Numbered from the stretch's first letter, positions 37,201 to 45,852 are shown. The stretch: 64,000 bases of DNA from a filamentous cyanobacterium ESFC-1 (GCA_000380225.1 KB904821.1:830587-894586); one strand, 5' to 3'. A program made the numbers and translations. Notes: a model not told the origin generated them from the letters alone.

Positions 37201-37479
37201 CAACCAAGTCCCTTCCGAGCGTTTCAGGGGTTTTTTGCGACTCAGTAGCCGTAAAATCCCCAAAGTTAACTGAGCAATGGGTTGAATTAAATCTAATGCC
37301 GAACGCAAGGGCAATTCCAGCACATCGGCTACCGCACAAATATCAAACGGAGTCAGGCTTTTGACCGCCATATCCTGGATCATGCGGAAGGCTACGCCCG
37401 ATACTTTCGCGTTGGGCGTTAAAAGGGTCTCTCGATCAACTTGGCGTTCTGCCAACCATTGCCGAATACTCAGACTCAT
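34255..37479 (-). CDS. NACHT-like STAND NTPase with pentapeptide repeats
   Basis: A 1074-residue protein. Residues 1-250 are a helical N-terminal region of unknown type. The NTPase has Walker A ESGLGKTS (334-341) and Walker B LLFILDGLDELPP (401-413), the form found in NACHT proteins, followed by a helical region with LLTGRSSTFEGL sensor-like motif. At about 925-985 come roughly 12 pentapeptides (ANLxxANLxx). The C-terminal 90 residues are acidic and disordered with three DET(L/W) motifs (EDETLAA, EDETLAT, DDETWIA). Such proteins act as signalling or defence switches that oligomerise on ligand binding. Ligand and output are unknown. No adjacent effector is clear. Confidence 0.8.
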   Translation of the reverse strand: MSLSIRQWLAERQVDRETLLTPNAKVSGVAFRMIQDMAVKSLTPFDICAVADVLELPLRSALDLIQPIAQLTLGILRLLSRKKPLKRSEGTWLAFQVAYLMALQAILEQEAHLRRPWLNRATVPAGLESDRPFTDAKLQGLLKTLRPGRLSDSQAEQALSQIGNSFLVKQMNNLAIAWFEINGAETTEAQLLAQRLVNGLPGHLLVVIAENATPLAQLQKFVRLGSLSPVDDLSTSTTNTDDDDEEIAIDRLRELYRAQLLTALSEPLLGANFALKDIYVPLKGLPVEDCVTGTDLGGNEAQTLPAPPAQPVDLQKWCLEALEDEHSIIAIEAESGLGKTSFCQIFAAYAARNLYPQWMPVLIQLRHVQLRQTFEQTLESVFPQARFSDADGWLSPQTPPLLFILDGLDELPPSPYKLRHYFAFIDQLMQFHAQCLSRNPSLQHKILLTGRSSTFEGLTRKYRVGSLFPLQTKLRRIVIQPMDREALPQWFKKWSNLQSKSISVRYFSFLKDEGVFKLPYGNAIAHLIHQPLMLYLLGLLHRDGLLDKNILELPLPQLNFEIYERIERWLLGDTQGRKLLPESAREGMAHANRGTDAIANLLAGRTPSTTRDDMETLALQIFQAGTWNISQSPTSDTPLPALFFTSRSLLSPKSEAAIQEVGLSHISLGSYLAAVAIAKRLQSITEQVQDRYGEVSFIMQSNTAIAEHLYNLLGYGVLSLEMEQLCIEYLRRRQQRNPQTFALKVLFKRLYSFWRSYCQGRWLDEGVAHRSHEQLRQLHNSYNVAQLDAATGLNTFLLLCRLGQTAGIPFYPCGDPNRPQEFDSDRFTTFISRIAVLSPTCFYNRVRQHLSQLQLPGASLNQAMLPEVNFFQVNLAIAELNRADLVSANLAQANLSWASLAAANLQHSNLAQANLEGADLSGANLLGANLSAANLSNACLFQAQLDPENRNLGIRSGAFFSWEEFQEYSQSLNPNLQLSDFPDSVFFDTDSKIQIEIAEGEPILPDNAWDNTQSASPLAKEDSEDETLAAYPAVSSPSSNHNEDETLATEDAPPPNSPPSADDDETWIADSHSP

Positions 37480-37692
37480 GGGTCAAGGAGTTCAATCGTT
37501 AAAAACTTGAAACAGGGGATGATCTTTAGAACGGGTAACACAAGGTTTGGGGAATGAAGAACGCGGCGGAAATGGCGATCGCCTCTCCCAAAATCTTATC
37601 TTAACGTCGTCATTCAATCCCTTAAGGGAACTCTCAGGGTTGAAGGGAGATTAATCTGATTTGACGGTCTTGCCGGAAAAAGCGATACCCTT

Positions 37693-37822
37693 TGACAACT
37701 CCCTAGCAATCCAGGTGAGGGGATTCTCGCGTCACTCCCGAGAGTAAGCGCCCGAGTATATATCCCAACCCCGACTTCTTTACTCTCGACGAGGTTGGGT
37801 ACGGCCTGCCAGACGGCACAAA
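37693..37822 (-). mobile_element. Second solo IS200/IS605-type right end
   Basis: On the minus strand: CTCGTCGAGAGTAAAGAAGT, then GCGCTTACTCTCGG, GCGAGAATCCCC and a hairpin before GTTGTCAAA. This order matches the segment at 24261-24407, with divergence in the middle. No tnpB is present. The rest of the 37480-38042 gap (about 560 bases) holds no other recognised gene; the promoters of the NACHT gene and of the plus-strand gene at 38043 must lie in it. Confidence 0.55.
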
Positions 37823-38042
37823 ATCGCTCATTCTTTAACCACTGGGGCTGCTGCCACATCCCGATCGACGGTCACCAGAATTGCCCTAAAATTAACCCAA
37901 AGATTTAAGATAGCAAGGTGACACGAAATCATCTTACATTCTCACTCAAACAGGCATTTTTAAATTTGGCATTATTGTTAATGCGAATCTTCGTAGAAGA
38001 CCTCAACCCATCTTCGGGTCAGAGCCGATCAAACTACTAAGC

Positions 38043-39230
38043 ATGATGGAATCAAGCATCTCCAAATCGTCTTCTCCTTCAGGGGTTGAGTCCTCTCCCC
38101 CAACTCGCAAAACCCCGACCGCCTCTCGACGTTGGCGATCGCCCTTCGTTCGGAAAAAAGTTATTCGCTTGGGCCGGGTGGGGTCTCAAGATTTAGCTTC
38201 CTCTCCTCACGCCATAGCCACTCGCGATCGTTTGAATCGCGGACGCTGGCTGAGTTTTTGGCTGATGGTGGTGTGTTTGCTGCTCGGAACGGGTTTTACC
38301 AGTACCAAATGGCTGTTACACCGCTTTCCCCCTACCAATTGTCAAGAATTGTTACCGAGGGCTACCGATAGCGACCGGCTTTACTGTTTACAACAAGCGG
38401 TGGAATCGGGAGGACTTGAGGAAATGGTCGCGGCGATGAATTTTGTCAATCAATGGCAACGAGAACACCCTCTTTACAGCGAAGGTCAGCGATTTCTACG
38501 AGAATGGTCGGAAATTGTCTTAAACTTGGCGCGACAGGAGCTTCAAGGGGGAAATTTGGCAGATGCGGTGAGATTAGCGAATTTGGTGCCGGTGCGGAGT
38601 CCATTATATCCAGAAGCTCAGGTGCAAGGGATAACTTGGCAAAAAGACTGGCAACAAGCTGAACAAACGGCTCAAGCGGCGAAAACCGCGATCGCGTCCC
38701 AAGATTGGTCAGAAGCTCTCGCCCTCACCGAAAAACTCAGCGAATCTCCCTTAGAATATTGGCACAGCGAACGAGCGCAGGATTTAACTTGGGTGTTGAG
38801 TCGCGAAAAATCTGCGGCGGATATTTTGAACGATGCTGAAGCTCTAGCGACTCGTCGCAATCCCAACGCGATCGCCCAGGCTTTGCGCTCTGTGCAAGAT
38901 ATTCCTGCCGATACCCACGTTAAAACCCTGGCTCGGCAAAAACAACAAGAGTGGAGCCGCACTTTACTCGAAATTACGGCGCAACGACTCGAACAAGAAG
39001 ATTATGAAGGCGCGATCGCAACAGCAAAAGTTATTCCCCACGACGATACTTATTACGCTGAAGCTCAAGATTGGATCGCCCTCAGTCGGGCTTCTGAAAC
39101 GGCTCAACAAGACGATATGAGGGCATTACTCGATGCTTTAGAGGTGGTACAACAAATTCAGCCCCAAAGCCCTTTATTTCCCCAAGCTAAGATGCGAGCC
39201 GAATTGTGGCAAGCCAAAATACAAGGGTAA
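38043..39230 (+). CDS. Membrane-anchored helical-repeat protein
   Basis: A 395-residue protein of unknown function. A basic, Ser/Pro-rich N-terminus (1-65) leads to one transmembrane helix at about 73-92 (SFWLMVVCLLLGTGF). The remaining 300 residues are helical repeats, TPR-like in spacing (ARQELQGGNLADAVRLANLVP; AKTAIASQDWSEALALTEKL; TAQRLEQEDYEGAIATAKVIP), each with the A-x-x-W/L...A-A pattern. Related proteins are widely seen in cyanobacteria and are sometimes labelled chromosome segregation ATPase-like. The neighbour downstream is the DUF3685 gene, after a 212-base repeat-filled gap. Confidence 0.75.
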   Translation: MMESSISKSSSPSGVESSPPTRKTPTASRRWRSPFVRKKVIRLGRVGSQDLASSPHAIATRDRLNRGRWLSFWLMVVCLLLGTGFTSTKWLLHRFPPTNCQELLPRATDSDRLYCLQQAVESGGLEEMVAAMNFVNQWQREHPLYSEGQRFLREWSEIVLNLARQELQGGNLADAVRLANLVPVRSPLYPEAQVQGITWQKDWQQAEQTAQAAKTAIASQDWSEALALTEKLSESPLEYWHSERAQDLTWVLSREKSAADILNDAEALATRRNPNAIAQALRSVQDIPADTHVKTLARQKQQEWSRTLLEITAQRLEQEDYEGAIATAKVIPHDDTYYAEAQDWIALSRASETAQQDDMRALLDALEVVQQIQPQSPLFPQAKMRAELWQAKIQG

Positions 39231-39437
39231 TTGATAATGTACAATGTACAATTAACAATGTACAATTATTAATTAATAATTAACAATGTACAATTAACAA
39301 TTAATAGTTAACAAATATTAGTTGTTTGGGGCGATTGATAACTAATAACCAATAACCAATAACTAATAACCAACAACCAATAACTAATAACCAACAACCA
39401 ACAACCAACAACCAACAACAAACAACAAACAACCAAT
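39231..39437. repeat. AATGTACAATTAAC and STRR repeats
   Basis: Repeats of ATGTACAATTAAC (39237-39310) are followed by CCAATAA/CCAACAA heptamers from 39340 to 39437, right up to the start of the next gene. No gene. Confidence 0.85.
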
Positions 39438-39442
39438 GACGA

Positions 39443-41134
39443 ATGACCAACATCAACCTCTATTTGATTGGCGACGATCCGGTAATCCAAATCGGGTTAG
39501 AAGCCGTATTTGCTGATATTCCTAATATTAATGTGGTGCTGCGAACGCAACGCTCGGCGGCAGTAGAGCGGATTCGCCGTCAAGCAACGAGTGACCCGGT
39601 AGAAATTGCGTTGCTCGAATGGTCGATGCAAGCTGAACCCAGTCAAATTTTACAACTGTGCGATCGCTTGTTTCAAAACCGCCCCGGTCTCAAAATTGTT
39701 TTGTTCTGCGACCCCATCGATTCTCAATATCTAGCGGCGGCTCGTAGCGCTCAAATTCAAGGATACTGCCCCAAAGGAAGCAATATTGAGACGATTTGCT
39801 CGACCCTCGAACAAGTGGCTGAGGATCGTTTGTGTTGGCCAAATCGGCGCGATCGCCCCACAACCGTTAAAATTAGCATTACCGCCCGTTGGCTCTACAA
39901 CAACGCCCAAGCGGGTCTCAATCAAATTGACCGTCAACTCCTCCCCATCGAGCAACACCTGGAAAATGAAGATTTACCGATGGCGGATTGGCTATTCTGG
40001 ACGGGACGACGACGGGAACTCAAAGTGACTCGTTGGTTGGTTAATCAGTTGTTACCGCCTTATATTTTGGCTGAGTCGGAAGCGGAAACGAACACCTCAC
40101 CCCCTTCTAATCCTGCTTCTGTGTCGGGTTCTCAACCGAATGCTCTTGTTCCTCAAACCCCAACAGAAGCCACATCGAGCTTGACTGTACCGCAGTCGTT
40201 GTTTGAAAAAACGCGATCGCAACTCCAGTTTGACCCGGTTAATCGCACTCAAACGGTTTTACCCCTCGATATTCTCAAACCGGAAAAACAACGGGAGTTG
40301 CTGTACATTGTACTGCGAGAAACCCAAAATGTTTTAGAAGAACTGCGTTTTTTAACCTTACCGCCAGATGAAATCGCAGGACGACAAGGGGCGATTGTGC
40401 GGGAAATTTGGCAGAATGCCACCCTCGATTTTTACAGCAAATATTACACCGTTGCTCGCGAAGACGATTTAATCGTGGATGTGGTGATGCAGGATTCTCC
40501 GACCATTCAAAAGAATTTCCTCGATAAAATCCCCTTTGTGGGGGAACTCTTAGCCTATTTGCTTTTTGATACTGAGCTAACTATCGATCGCGTGGCTTAT
40601 CGCAGCGAATCTCCTGAAGCCCAAGAACGGGCTTTACTGCTGCTGAATAACTTAATGTTGCAGATTGCCAATGCGATGATGCAACTCCTTCTCAATCATT
40701 TTGCCGAACTCGAAATCGTCAAGCAACGCCTCTACACACCCCGCTATCAATCTTCGCGACAAATTGCGCGGTTACGCAATGAACTGTCTTGGCATTATCG
40801 CCAGAATGCCTACATCGAAGAACCTTTAGCGATTTTCGAGAGTCGCTACGAACTCTTGACCTTTCAGGGAAACGCCATTGTCCCTGGGATGATTCGGGCT
40901 TCCCGGTTGGGGGAATTGACCCAACTCCAAGGGATTCCTTGGTTTGTAACGATTTTACTCGAAACCCGCGACGCGATCGCCCCCAGAGTCCGAGCGGTGG
41001 TTTCTTTCGTGGGCCGCGGTGCGATTTATCTATTGGTGCAAGTCGTGGGCCGCGCAATTGGTTTGGTGGGCCGCGGTATCCTCCAAGGTTTCGGTAATGC
41101 GCTTCAAGAAACCCGCTACGGTAAGCGGCGTTAG
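39443..41134 (+). CDS. DUF3685 protein with receiver-like domain
   Basis: A 563-residue protein. Residues 1-120 resemble a response-regulator receiver (INLYLIGDDPVIQIGLEAVF; LKIVLFCDP; AQIQGYCPKGSNIETI), but the phosphorylation Asp and Lys are not clearly conserved, so it is a pseudo-receiver at best. After a Ser/Thr/Pro-rich linker (about 210-255) comes the C-terminal domain characteristic of the cyanobacterial/plastid DUF3685 family (LLYIVLRETQNVLEELRFLTLP, then EIVKQRLYTPRYQSSRQIARLRNELSW), ending in hydrophobic segments. It ends 5 bases before the first CRISPR repeat. The start of the frame lies in repeat-derived sequence. Function unknown. Confidence 0.75.
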   Translation: MTNINLYLIGDDPVIQIGLEAVFADIPNINVVLRTQRSAAVERIRRQATSDPVEIALLEWSMQAEPSQILQLCDRLFQNRPGLKIVLFCDPIDSQYLAAARSAQIQGYCPKGSNIETICSTLEQVAEDRLCWPNRRDRPTTVKISITARWLYNNAQAGLNQIDRQLLPIEQHLENEDLPMADWLFWTGRRRELKVTRWLVNQLLPPYILAESEAETNTSPPSNPASVSGSQPNALVPQTPTEATSSLTVPQSLFEKTRSQLQFDPVNRTQTVLPLDILKPEKQRELLYIVLRETQNVLEELRFLTLPPDEIAGRQGAIVREIWQNATLDFYSKYYTVAREDDLIVDVVMQDSPTIQKNFLDKIPFVGELLAYLLFDTELTIDRVAYRSESPEAQERALLLLNNLMLQIANAMMQLLLNHFAELEIVKQRLYTPRYQSSRQIARLRNELSWHYRQNAYIEEPLAIFESRYELLTFQGNAIVPGMIRASRLGELTQLQGIPWFVTILLETRDAIAPRVRAVVSFVGRGAIYLLVQVVGRAIGLVGRGILQGFGNALQETRYGKRR

Positions 41135-41139
41135 GTTGT

Positions 41140-41979
41140 GTTTCAATCCCTAATAGGGATTAAGGTCGATTGCAATATTATTAATATCTTCAGATTCATC
41201 CAAATCCCTAGAATTTTCTGGTTTCAATCCCTAATAGGGATTAAGGTCGATTGCAATCCTTACGATTATTCTGCCCAATATAAGCTTGCTTTTCAGTTTC
41301 AATCCCTAATAGGGATTAAGGTCGATTGCAATTTTGATAGTGTCATGGTTTTTTAGAAAAAAAAGGGGACGGTTTCAATCCCTAATAGGGATTAAGGTCG
41401 ATTGCAATTTTGAATGGGGATGGCCGATTCCTGCGTGGATCGGTTTCAATCCCTAATAGGGATTAAGGTCGATTGCAATGAATATGCCCATTATTCCCGC
41501 AGAGATATCATATGTTTCAATCCCTAATAGGGATTAAGGTCGATTGCAATTGGTGTGTGTTGTCTATGTCTACTATAGTAGTGTGTTTCAATCCCTAATA
41601 GGGATTAAGGTCGATTGCAATTCTTTAATTAGCAAACGACAGCAAGACCAATTATTGTTTCAATCCCTAATAGGGATTAAGGTCGATTGCAATTATTGAA
41701 GGCTTTTCTGTTTTTGTTTTTGCTTTCGTTTCAATCCCTAATAGGGATTAAGGTCGATTGCAATTTTAGATTCTACCTTATTTCCGCCTGGTGTTGGTGA
41801 GTTTCAATCCCTAATAGGGATTAAGGTCGATTGCAATACGATACGAACAACTGAGTCTATTCGATTAGCCAGTTTCAATCCCTAATAGGGATTAAGGTCG
41901 ATTGCAATTTGTCGCTTGATGGGGTATGATTGGCTACTCAAAGTTTCAATCCCTAATAGGGATTAAGGTCGATTGCAAT
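41140..41979 (-). CRISPR. CRISPR array, 12 repeats and 11 spacers
   Basis: Twelve identical 37-bp repeats start at 41140, 41221, 41296, 41372, 41443, 41514, 41585, 41657, 41728, 41801, 41872 and 41943. On the plus strand each begins GTTTCAATCCCTAATAGG and ends GGTCGATTGCAAT. Spacers are 44, 38, 39, 34, 34, 34, 35, 34, 36, 34 and 34 bases. On the minus strand the repeat ends ATTGAAAC, the usual 5' tag of crRNAs from type I/III arrays in cyanobacteria, so the array is read right to left. The leader and promoter at 41980-42070 confirm this. No cas gene is in the window. The longer, irregular spacers are at the leader-distal end. No repeat is degenerate. Confidence 0.97.
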
Positions 41980-42070
41980 GGCAGGCATTTGAAACCCTTG
42001 CGATATGTACTTTTCAAGGTTCGGTTGCGCGACACCCCTATTATGGATCGACTTGCTGGCATTTGTCAAG
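41980..42070 (-). promoter_or_regulatory. CRISPR leader and promoter
   Basis: On the minus strand TTGACA (42069-42064) and CATAAT (42045-42040) are 18 bases apart, a good sigma-70 promoter. About 60 bases of leader follow before the first repeat read (41979), with ACCTTGAAAA and a GCAAGGGTTTCA element; a second copy of the latter, ACAAGGGTTTCA, lies upstream of the promoter. The gap to 42240 holds no gene. Confidence 0.7.
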
Positions 42071-42240
42071 CCCCAAAATCGCTGAAACCCTTGTGGTATC
42101 TGGTGCGCGAGGGGTTCGAGGACGCGATCGCCCTTTAACCCAGAGCCAGAGCGGAATCCAGCCTTTTTCGTCTCCAGTCCAAATTCCACACCCACCCCTC
42201 GGCGCAAATAGCGCTTTGTCGTTTCCACGGAAACCTCCCG

Positions 42241-43173
42241 TTATTTCGAGCTTAATAACTGCCTCAATTGCGATAATTGTTGAGCATTAAACGCTTGTTT
42301 GAGGGTTTTCGCGGCAGCTTTAGGTTCGACAGGGACTAAAACTTGAGGAGTTTTCGCCTTTGCCAACTGTTCTAATTCTGGGCTAGGCTGAATGGTATCG
42401 GCTTGACCCTGCGCGATCGCGTCACAGGCTTCTTTTAACTCCCGAATCACCACCGGGGCCAAAGTCCGATAAGAAAACTTAGGGTTACTAATCGCTTTAT
42501 ACGCCGACTTCGTTAACAATTGCCAGCCTTTATTTTTAGTCGATAACTTCGCCAACTGTACGCACAAATCCTGTAATTGTTTGCGGTTTTGACGGTTCGC
42601 TTTTTGCTTAAACAACGCCAGCATTTCCTTGAGAATATCCACCACTTGTGCCGCGATTTCTACCTCTGGACTTGGCACTTGTTCTACAGGACTAGCCGAT
42701 GATGCGGAAGCCACCACACTCGGCTGAATCGGTTCAGAGAAACTTACACCCCCACCCACAAGCTGATTGAGATATTGTTCTAACTCCAGAAAAGCAGGTT
42801 CAGATTGGTGAATAATTTTGTCTGCTTCCTCATCTTGCAAGCCAAAAGGGCCTTCAAGTTGATCGAGTAATTCGCTGAGGGTATCGTAGCCCTGAAAAAA
42901 CAAATCTTGCAGCTTGTTATCTACAGGAACTTCTTGTTCTCGCAGCACTTTAAAGCAATCTTCTAAGCGGTGGGCCGTTTTTTGGATGCTGTTATAGCCC
43001 AACATCGCCGCCCCCCCTTTGACGGAGTGAGCTGCCCGAAACATCTCATTAATTTTTTCTGGGTCTTGCACAACGGCGGCTAACTCCATCAACCCTTTTT
43101 CTAGGGTTTCTAGGTGTTCTTTGGCTTCCTCGATAAAATAGCCGAGGATTTTTTGTTGACTTGCACTATCCAA
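42241..43173 (-). CDS. Hpt-domain phosphotransfer protein
   Basis: A 310-residue protein starting at TTG 43173 (only start after the in-frame TGA; GGGGGAA precedes it). Residues 1-120 form an Hpt domain with the phosphorylatable His in AHSVKGGAAMLG (about residue 49). CheA-type dimerisation, ATPase and CheW domains are missing, so it should relay phosphate rather than generate it. The middle is a low-complexity Ser/Val/Pro linker and the C-terminal part (about 180-260) is helical with KQKANRQNRKQLQDLC. Partners are not encoded nearby. Confidence 0.8.
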   Translation of the reverse strand: MDSASQQKILGYFIEEAKEHLETLEKGLMELAAVVQDPEKINEMFRAAHSVKGGAAMLGYNSIQKTAHRLEDCFKVLREQEVPVDNKLQDLFFQGYDTLSELLDQLEGPFGLQDEEADKIIHQSEPAFLELEQYLNQLVGGGVSFSEPIQPSVVASASSASPVEQVPSPEVEIAAQVVDILKEMLALFKQKANRQNRKQLQDLCVQLAKLSTKNKGWQLLTKSAYKAISNPKFSYRTLAPVVIRELKEACDAIAQGQADTIQPSPELEQLAKAKTPQVLVPVEPKAAAKTLKQAFNAQQLSQLRQLLSSK

Positions 43174-43305
43174 GGCAATTTCCCCCCATCATCGCTCTGA
43201 TTCCACGATAGCCGATTCTTAGTGATTCGTCCTTTGTCATTTGTTCTTGGTCATTGGTCATTAGATTGCCTCAACAATCTCTAAGAGATAGTAGCCAGTA
43301 GCCAG

Positions 43306-43415
43306 TAGTGCCGTAACACCGCTAGAAATGTGCGATGGATTTTCGGTCTATGTTCCTGTTGAAGCTAGTTTCGAGGGTTTTCCTCATGCACCATTTGAGG
43401 TGTGTCACGGCACTA
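43306..43415. mobile_element. Small MITE-like element
   Basis: The ends are near-perfect inverted repeats, TAGTGCCGTAACACC at 43306-43320 and GGTGTGTCACGGCACTA at 43399-43415, about 110 bp apart, with TA at both borders as in TA-targeting (Tc1/mariner or IS630-like) elements. No ORF inside. The rest of the 43174-43475 gap has STRR heptamers. Confidence 0.5.
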
Positions 43416-43475
43416 CGCTGTTATTGTTCGGTTTCTCGAACAAAGGACAAAGGACAAAGAACCAATGACCAAGGA

Positions 43476-44135
43476 CTAATCACTAATTAAACTTTGGCGT
43501 TCCAACAGAAAAGCCCTCAAACCCGCACTTTTCGCGCCCTCGAAGTCTTCGTTACGACTGTCGCCAATGTGCCAAGCTTGATAAGGTTCGCATTGATGCT
43601 TATTCAAAGCTGTGGCGAAAATTTGGGGATTGGGCTTGGCGGCTCCCACACTCGAAGAAATGGTGATGCTTTGGAAATAGTTTTCTAGTTCTAAGCCTTC
43701 TAAAACTGCGTGCAGCCGAGAATCGAAGTTAGAAATAATGCCCAGAGCAATTTTATCAGCTTTCCATTTTTTCAACGCCGGGAGGATATCGTCGTAAATA
43801 AACCAAGGACTGGGGGTGGCAAAGTGACCGTAAAGCCGCTCGAAAAAAGCCTCAAAGTCTGAGAATTGGTCAATTACGCCGACTTTCTCAAAGGTGGCGC
43901 GGGAAATATCCTCCCACCATTGATATTCTCGGTCTGGGACTTCGACGACATCCGTCTCCGGAAAAGCCAGAGGTGGGGCAGCGTCGAAAACTTCTGTAAA
44001 GGCATTGTCAATTTGAATCGGGTCGGCTTCGACTCCGTATTCTTGGGCGAGATTGCCGTAGATTTCTCCGACACTCCCCCGCACCCCGAATAATGTGCCA
44101 ACCGCGTCTAAAAAGATGACTTTGGGTTTCTCCAT
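43476..44135 (-). CDS. HAD family hydrolase
   Basis: A 219-residue phosphatase-like protein. Motif I is FLDAVGTLFG (nucleophile D10 approximately; the second Asp of DxD is replaced by V, as in the HDHD3/REG-2-like group), motif II ISNFD, motif III with Lys in SVGAAKPNPQIF and the acidic motif IV HIGDSRNEDFEGA. Substrate unknown. It begins 4 bases after the ndbB stop, so both are one transcript. Confidence 0.85.
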   Translation of the reverse strand: MEKPKVIFLDAVGTLFGVRGSVGEIYGNLAQEYGVEADPIQIDNAFTEVFDAAPPLAFPETDVVEVPDREYQWWEDISRATFEKVGVIDQFSDFEAFFERLYGHFATPSPWFIYDDILPALKKWKADKIALGIISNFDSRLHAVLEGLELENYFQSITISSSVGAAKPNPQIFATALNKHQCEPYQAWHIGDSRNEDFEGAKSAGLRAFLLERQSLISD

Positions 44136-44139
44136 TGTG

Positions 44140-45333
44140 TTATTGCGACAACAGTTCCAGAATAGGCTGGGTAACCCAGTTAAAGCCTACAGTTAAGCGG
44201 TGTTTGAGGGTGGGTAAGCGATAGAGATAAGCGGCCCGTCGAGCGAGATGGCCGAGAGTTCCGTCGAACTGCATCCCCAAACCGGAAACTGTGGCATTTT
44301 GGATACCCAAAGCCATCATTTCACCTAAAGGCTGATAACGGAAGGGGAGGAGGGGACGATTTGCGATCGTTGCCCAGAGATTCCAGGCGCAGTAATCGGC
44401 TTGTTGGATGGCGGCCTGGGCGGTGGGAGGGACTTGTTGCTGGTTGATGTCGTGACAAGCGGCGAGGTCACCGAGGGCGAAGATTTCGGGACGCTGAGTG
44501 GTTTGGAGGGTCGGGGCGATCGCGATTTGGCCGCTTTGATGGTGTTCGAGGTCGAGGTTTTTGATTGCGTCGGAGACTTTGGTTCCCACAGTCCACAGCA
44601 CTAAATCGACCGGGATGGTGTCTACTTGATTTTTGAAGCCTAGGGCAATACTATCGGCGGTGATGTTTTCGATTTCGGTGTCGAGGTCAAGCCAGATATG
44701 TCGGGCTTCGAGGGCGGCTTGGGCCGTTTTGCGGTTAAATTCTGCCGATTGTCGTAAAATTTCGCTGCCGCGATCGATAATGCGGAAACGACCGCGATCG
44801 CCCAAACGGTCAGCCAGTTTACAAGCGACTTCTACGCCACTGTAGCCCCCTCCGACGACGGCGACGCGGATAAACTCGCGATCGCTTTGTTCGAGCAGTC
44901 TCAGGCGCTCTTGCAGGCGATAAGCGTCGCTAAGGCTGCGAAAGGGTATTGCGTGTTCTCTTGCCCCAGGAACCAGGTCTACAGGGGTTTTACCGCCCAT
45001 GGCCAGCACGAGATAATCATAGTTGAGGGCGGGGGCTTCTTCGCAGTAAATCGCTTGGGATTGTAAATCAATATCTGTGGCGGTTGCTCGTTCAAAACGA
45101 ATGCCTGTCCCGGCCAGTATTTCTTCAAAAGGTGGGGCGATTTCCCAAGTTTGCATTTCCCCGGATACTAATTCATACAGCAGGGGCGAAAATAAGAAGC
45201 GATCGCTTTTGTCGATTAAGACAATTTCGGGTTGTTGCGATCGCGTCCACGGCAATTCGCTCAAGCGTAGGGCAGTGTAGAGGCCGCCGAATCCTCCACC
45301 TAAAATACAAATCCGTTGCGTTGGTTGGCTCAT
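44140..45333 (-). CDS. ndbB: Type 2 NAD(P)H:quinone oxidoreductase, NdbB-like
   Basis: A 397-residue flavoprotein with two dinucleotide folds: ICILGGGFGGLYTALRL (FAD, 8-24) and VAVVGGGYSGVEVACKLADRL (NADH, about 157-177), and the C-terminal FAD segment IFALGDLAA. The N-terminal third (PEIVLIDKSDRFLFSPLLYEL, GEMQTWEIAPPF) closely resembles Synechocystis NdbB, which reduces demethylphylloquinone for phylloquinone synthesis. That role is inferred by similarity. The HAD gene follows in the same operon. Confidence 0.8.
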   Translation of the reverse strand: MSQPTQRICILGGGFGGLYTALRLSELPWTRSQQPEIVLIDKSDRFLFSPLLYELVSGEMQTWEIAPPFEEILAGTGIRFERATATDIDLQSQAIYCEEAPALNYDYLVLAMGGKTPVDLVPGAREHAIPFRSLSDAYRLQERLRLLEQSDREFIRVAVVGGGYSGVEVACKLADRLGDRGRFRIIDRGSEILRQSAEFNRKTAQAALEARHIWLDLDTEIENITADSIALGFKNQVDTIPVDLVLWTVGTKVSDAIKNLDLEHHQSGQIAIAPTLQTTQRPEIFALGDLAACHDINQQQVPPTAQAAIQQADYCAWNLWATIANRPLLPFRYQPLGEMMALGIQNATVSGLGMQFDGTLGHLARRAAYLYRLPTLKHRLTVGFNWVTQPILELLSQ

Positions 45334-45389
45334 AACTGGGTTACGGGTAGTTGTGGGGAGCGTCTGTTTTTAAGGATAGCAATGAGATT

Positions 45390-45535
45390 AGTGCTTTGTC
45401 GTTAGTCCTTTGTCATTAGTCCTTTGTCCTTCGTCCTTAGTCTTTCGTTAAAGCGATCGCCAACAACCAACAACCAATAACCAATAACCAACAACCAACA
45501 ACCAACAACCAACAACCAATAACCAATAACCAATG
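45390..45535. repeat. STRR repeats upstream of rpmB
   Basis: GTCCTTTGTCATTAGTCC-type repeats (45394-45440) and CCAACAA/CCAATAA heptamers (45462-45533) fill most of the gap between ndbB and rpmB. The rpmB promoter would lie in or after them. No other gene. Confidence 0.85.
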
Positions 45536-45578
45536 GTAAAATTGTAGATTGCATCATCTAAAACTCAGGAGGAAAATC

Positions 45579-45815
45579 ATGTCCCGCAAGTGCCAACTCA
45601 CCGGGAGAAAAGCGAACAACGGCTTTGCTGTATCTCACTCTCACCGCCGTAGCCACAAACTGCAAAACGCTAACTTACAGTGGAAGCGGGTTTGGTGGCC
45701 TGAAGGCAACCGTTGGGTCAAACTCAGAATTTCGACCAAAGCCATTAAAACGCTGCAAAAGAAAGGTCTTCACGCCATGGCCAAAGAAGCGGGAATTAAC
45801 CTCAATAAATTCTAA
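45579..45815 (+). CDS. rpmB: Ribosomal protein L28
   Basis: A 78-residue 50S subunit protein, start [20 protein letters not shown]. The ATG at 45579 follows AGGAGGAA; the frame from 45549 would add a non-homologous extension. It has the N-terminal C-x-x-T-G-R and the conserved [18 protein letters not shown] terminator follows. Confidence 0.95.
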   Translation: MSRKCQLTGRKANNGFAVSHSHRRSHKLQNANLQWKRVWWPEGNRWVKLRISTKAIKTLQKKGLHAMAKEAGINLNKF

Positions 45816-45852
45816 AATTGTTATCTCTCGCGATAACTTGAAATTACGCCCG

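Noticed and set aside
41138-41356. Open frame repeating FQSLIGIKVDCN
   Set aside because: It is the CRISPR repeat translated; no coding gene.
41953-42228. Minus-strand frame of 91 codons next to the CRISPR array
   Set aside because: Lies over the CRISPR leader, promoter and first repeat.
42241-43173. Full CheA kinase
   Set aside because: Only the Hpt domain is present; no ATPase or CheW domain.
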